Below, piece by piece: positions 61,683 to 64,000 of a stretch of 64,000 nucleotides of DNA; position 1 is the first letter of the stretch, and each line of letters opens with the position of its first letter. The notes under the pieces were generated by a model, which had not been told where the DNA came from, did no database searches, and was given only the letters and a program-made list of their open reading frames with translations. Position numbers and translations under genes: made by a program. This DNA is from JAUXEH01 sp965533275 (lineage in GTDB: Bacteria; Acidobacteriota; Aminicenantia; Aminicenantales; Aminicenantaceae). The stretch spans positions 62,001 through 126,000 of the forward strand of contig CBESWG010000004.1 in the NCBI GenBank assembly GCA_965533275.1, given 5' to 3'.

Positions 61683-63458
61683 TTAATCATCCCCCAGCTG
61701 AGCTTTCAGCCTATCCAGCCCCCCATCCTTGATGAACTTCTCGAAGTTTTTATCCATCTCCATCTGAAGATAATTTGTATGCCGGATTTGACCCCAGATT
61801 GGATCTGTACACAGTTGGAATATATGTTTGAAGCCTTCTTCATGGTTACCAATTCCAAAATATATTGAAGAGATGTTAAAATCACTAACGGTTCGTTTTG
61901 GCGAGATGGTGAGTAGCTGCATGAGGATATCTTTTGCCCTCTTTGTGTCACCTCTTCTTGCGGCAATCCTCGCGAGATCACTCATTGCAGCTGCTTTATC
62001 TTCAGGCGATGAGTCAACTTGACTAAAGATGGCCTCACTTTTGTCGAGTTCACCCATATAATAATAAACCTCTCCAAGCCTAAACTTGGCCATCTCCGTC
62101 GAATCTGTCTCAACCAGGGTATTGCATACGTCCAAGGCTTTGTAGAACTCCTTGTAGTAAAGTAGTATTTCTGCATAAGTTACATTCCATATTAAATTTG
62201 GATTCAACCAATGAGCTTTTTCGTAATAGTCCAAAGCCAGGTCAAGGTATTCTTGGATTCCAGTGCTTCCGAATTGACCATAGTACCAGTGACCGACACC
62301 AGCATTTAAAGTCGGATGCCCTGGGAATTTCCTAACACCTTCTTTTGCTAGAAAAGCGAGTTCATCTTCCCAGTCTTCTCCCCTTGTGTACTGCTTCAGT
62401 GATAGAACTTTTATACGGACTGAGTAATACTCTGGGAAATCAGTGCTAATGTCTTGTACTGTCATGAGCAGGGAGTCCGCATCTTGGAGCCATTGATCGC
62501 TATTGTCCCAGTTCATATTTAGGTAGTTCGCATAGCAGCTCGCAAGGCCAACATATGCCTGGGCAAGATTCGGATCTAATTCAATGGCATTCCTAAAGAG
62601 TTCAATGGCGATTTGATTTCCTTCTTCAGTATAGCTGTCTTTGTAGTGTTTCCCCTGAAAATAGAGTTTCCACGGGTCCTTGTTATTGCCGCTCGCCCTT
62701 GAAAGTATATAGTTGCCCTTTAAAAATGCATCCATGGCTTTGCTTTCATTCGCGGCACTTTGCTCAGGAGTTGGGGGTATGTTCTTACTATTATTTGTTC
62801 TTATCAAATTATAAATATTTCTACTGGCTGCCTTTTGAATGTAAAAGAGATTAGAAAGCTTACCTTCATAATCATTTTGCCAAATTGCTTCATTCTTCCC
62901 CTGCCTGAAAAGACTCAGGCTTAGGTGAATGAGGTCCTCATTCTTATCTATTTTTCCTTTTATTATGTAGTCGACTTCACTTGATTCTTGACCTGGATTG
63001 GCTCGGATCCCCTCCATTACAGTGAGAGAATTCAAAATGCCGTTTGCTACTCCTTCTGTAATATATTCATCGTACTCATCAAGGTTCAGAGCCTCAATAG
63101 GTAATATTGCGATGGATACTAGCTTGGATTGTGCCTTAGTTGTCAGAAGCGGGGTGAGCTTGATGGTAGCTATTGTTGCGATAATAGAAAAGGCCGCAAT
63201 AGTAGATATAAGAAGCCAAGGCCGCTTCTTTATTTGCGGCCGCTCATCCTGTTTCCCATTTCGACTTATTCTTCTCTCCAGCCACTCATCGAGTTCAGAC
63301 CTATATGCGAATACATTAGATTTGGAGGATCTGTCGTCATATCGGTGGATAGGTAAGTCCAATTCCTTTTCCCACTTTGAGCATGTCCTGGCATCATGCT
63401 TCAAGTACTGAGAAATCTCTTTCCAAGTGTGAAGTATATCCTTGTCGTTGTCTTTCAT
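61683..63458 (-). CDS. Membrane-anchored HTH-TPR regulator (CadC-like)
   Basis: 591 residues from ATG 63458 (frame opens at ATG 63476, but the promoter at 63477-63505 places the start point near 63470). N-terminal MerR/excisionase-like HTH (TWKEISQYLKHDARTCSKWE, then FAYRSELDEWLERR), one membrane helix (about 81-104, PWLLISTIAAFSIIATIATI), a TolB-like/FlgO region (VSIAILPIEALNL), then many TPR units to the C-terminus (IELDPNLAQAYVGLASCYAN, AHWLNPNLIWNVTYAEILLY, MAKFRLGEVYYYMGELDKSE). The layout predicts an inner-membrane transcription factor with a periplasmic sensor. Followed by two lipoprotein genes it may control. Confidence 0.82.
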   Translation of the reverse strand: MKDNDKDILHTWKEISQYLKHDARTCSKWEKELDLPIHRYDDRSSKSNVFAYRSELDEWLERRISRNGKQDERPQIKKRPWLLISTIAAFSIIATIATIKLTPLLTTKAQSKLVSIAILPIEALNLDEYDEYITEGVANGILNSLTVMEGIRANPGQESSEVDYIIKGKIDKNEDLIHLSLSLFRQGKNEAIWQNDYEGKLSNLFYIQKAASRNIYNLIRTNNSKNIPPTPEQSAANESKAMDAFLKGNYILSRASGNNKDPWKLYFQGKHYKDSYTEEGNQIAIELFRNAIELDPNLAQAYVGLASCYANYLNMNWDNSDQWLQDADSLLMTVQDISTDFPEYYSVRIKVLSLKQYTRGEDWEDELAFLAKEGVRKFPGHPTLNAGVGHWYYGQFGSTGIQEYLDLALDYYEKAHWLNPNLIWNVTYAEILLYYKEFYKALDVCNTLVETDSTEMAKFRLGEVYYYMGELDKSEAIFSQVDSSPEDKAAAMSDLARIAARRGDTKRAKDILMQLLTISPKRTVSDFNISSIYFGIGNHEEGFKHIFQLCTDPIWGQIRHTNYLQMEMDKNFEKFIKDGGLDRLKAQLGDD

Positions 63459-63476
63459 CCCCTCAAACCAATTCAT

Positions 63477-63505
63477 ATTGTATGAGAGATATCTAGGCTT
63501 GTCGA
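63477..63505 (-). promoter_or_regulatory. Promoter of the HTH-TPR regulator gene
   Basis: -35 TCGACA (63505..63500), 17-nt spacer, -10 TACAAT (63482..63477). The -10 abuts the first ATG (63476), so the second in-frame ATG (63458) is the more likely start. Confidence 0.55.
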
Positions 63506-63795
63506 AGGGTAAGTTAGGAAAATATCGGAAAGTATCGGAATTTAGACTAGTTTCTTTTGACTTCCTCCCCTGGAGTATCTAGGTTTGAAGTTAAGTATAT
63601 GAGCGTTTTTTGTTTCTCAAGGCGAGGGGGTGGAGGCTGTAGCCTCTGCATAGGTCACTTGTCATGTATTCAGGACAACTTGAAGGCATCTACTAAACAC
63701 GTGATAGGGTTCATCTTTTGGCACAACATTTGCTCTATGAATTTCTAGGGGTAAATGCAGAAGTATATGCCAGAAATCATTCCTATGGAGGGAAT
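63506..63795. other. Divergent intergenic region
   Basis: AT-rich spacer between the leftward regulator and the rightward VWFA-type gene. Holds a tandem TATCGGAA pair (63523-63530 and 63533-63540), a small GGCT-GT-AGCC stem near 63634 and no CDS. The repeated TATCGGAA may be a binding site for the neighbouring regulator; untested. Confidence 0.45.
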
Positions 63796-64000
63796 ATGAG
63801 AAAGTTCTATTCGTTTATTGCGTTTCTTTTCCTCAGCTTTAGTGTAGCAGGACAAGAAATCCAACATGAAGCCACGACAATCAATATCGAGGTTCCGGTT
63901 CGAGTGTTCAAGAGTGATGTGTTTGTTGATACTCTCACAATTGATGATTTTGAGTTATATGAGGATGGAAAGTTACAAGAGATTGAAGCAGTCTACCTTG
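63796..64000 (+). CDS. VWFA-related secreted protein, N-terminal part (cut by window edge)
   Basis: 68 codons visible from ATG 63796, with a strong Shine-Dalgarno (GGAGGGA). Signal peptide MRKFYSFIAFLFLSFSVAG, cleavage around AGQ-E. The mature start INIEVPVRVFKSDVFVDTL followed by TIDDFELYEDGKLQEIE is the N-terminal signature of the 'VWFA-related domain' proteins of Acidobacteriota and Aminicenantes, in which a von Willebrand A domain follows. The A domain is outside the window. Confidence 0.75.
   Translation, partial: MRKFYSFIAFLFLSFSVAGQEIQHEATTINIEVPVRVFKSDVFVDTLTIDDFELYEDGKLQEIEAVYL

Overview
The window looks like chromosome of a Gram-negative, non-model bacterium. lpxC (lipid A synthesis), a predicted outer-membrane barrel, lipoproteins and a dnaG-rpoD pair point to a diderm. 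A membrane-anchored winged-helix/TPR protein, two lipoprotein beta-propellers and the start of a 'VWFA-related' secreted protein at the right end are a combination I associate with Acidobacteriota and candidate phylum Aminicenantes. That taxonomic guess is inference from gene content, not from a marker tree.

Layout. 1-3 kb: a partial secreted protein and a SpoIID/LytB protein. 3-10 kb: NhaC-type antiporter, acpS, acsA, an acyl carrier protein and kbl on +, facing an SDR-tdh pair on -; kbl and tdh together convert threonine to glycine and acetyl-CoA. 10-15.4 kb: an SOS mutagenesis cassette (lexA, dinB, dnaE-like polymerase) carrying a 128-nt near-palindrome between dinB and dnaE. 15.4-17.3 kb: peroxiredoxin, a decayed nitroreductase and a DUF72 protein. 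17.4-21.7 kb: a tightly coupled operon of a TrpX-like binding protein, a PTS IIA protein, a PII-like protein and two CPA2 antiporters, the first of which lacks the usual ion-binding Asp. 21.8-26.4 kb: thiD, acylphosphatase, cupin, YHS protein, acyl-CoA dehydrogenase and a meaB-mce (methylmalonyl-CoA) pair. 26.4-33.1 kb, mostly -: flavodoxin, a barrel-like protein, a 1289-residue NtrY-like kinase with a small secreted partner, an RHH-like protein behind a perfect 12+12 bp operator, and a small membrane protein. 33.3-37.3 kb: an operon of aspartoacylase-like protein, HAD phosphatase, class V aminotransferase and DUF362 ferredoxin. 37.5-50 kb is the core: tRNA-Pro, a DRG-type GTPase, gyrB-gyrA, acyl-CoA synthetase, a zinc-ribbon coiled coil, tRNA-Ile2/Met(CAT), rpoD and dnaG. 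50-55.5 kb: larB, lpxC and a TPR-glmU-glmS operon (UDP-GlcNAc supply).

At tRNA-Leu (55.64 kb) composition shifts to AT-rich and the content changes: a repeat-rich gene-free stretch, an AbiEi/AbiEii-type toxin-antitoxin pair with two TGTTCA-N7-TGAACA operators over its promoter, a small zinc ribbon, and then the propeller lipoproteins with their membrane regulator. This looks like an island or an accessory block inserted behind the tRNA. No CRISPR array, rRNA, complete transposase or complete integrase was seen. Many genes have good sigma-70 promoters (TTGACA/TATAAT-like), and several place the -10 box so close to the start codon that leaderless transcripts are likely. Promoter, start-codon and operator calls come from visual inspection only.
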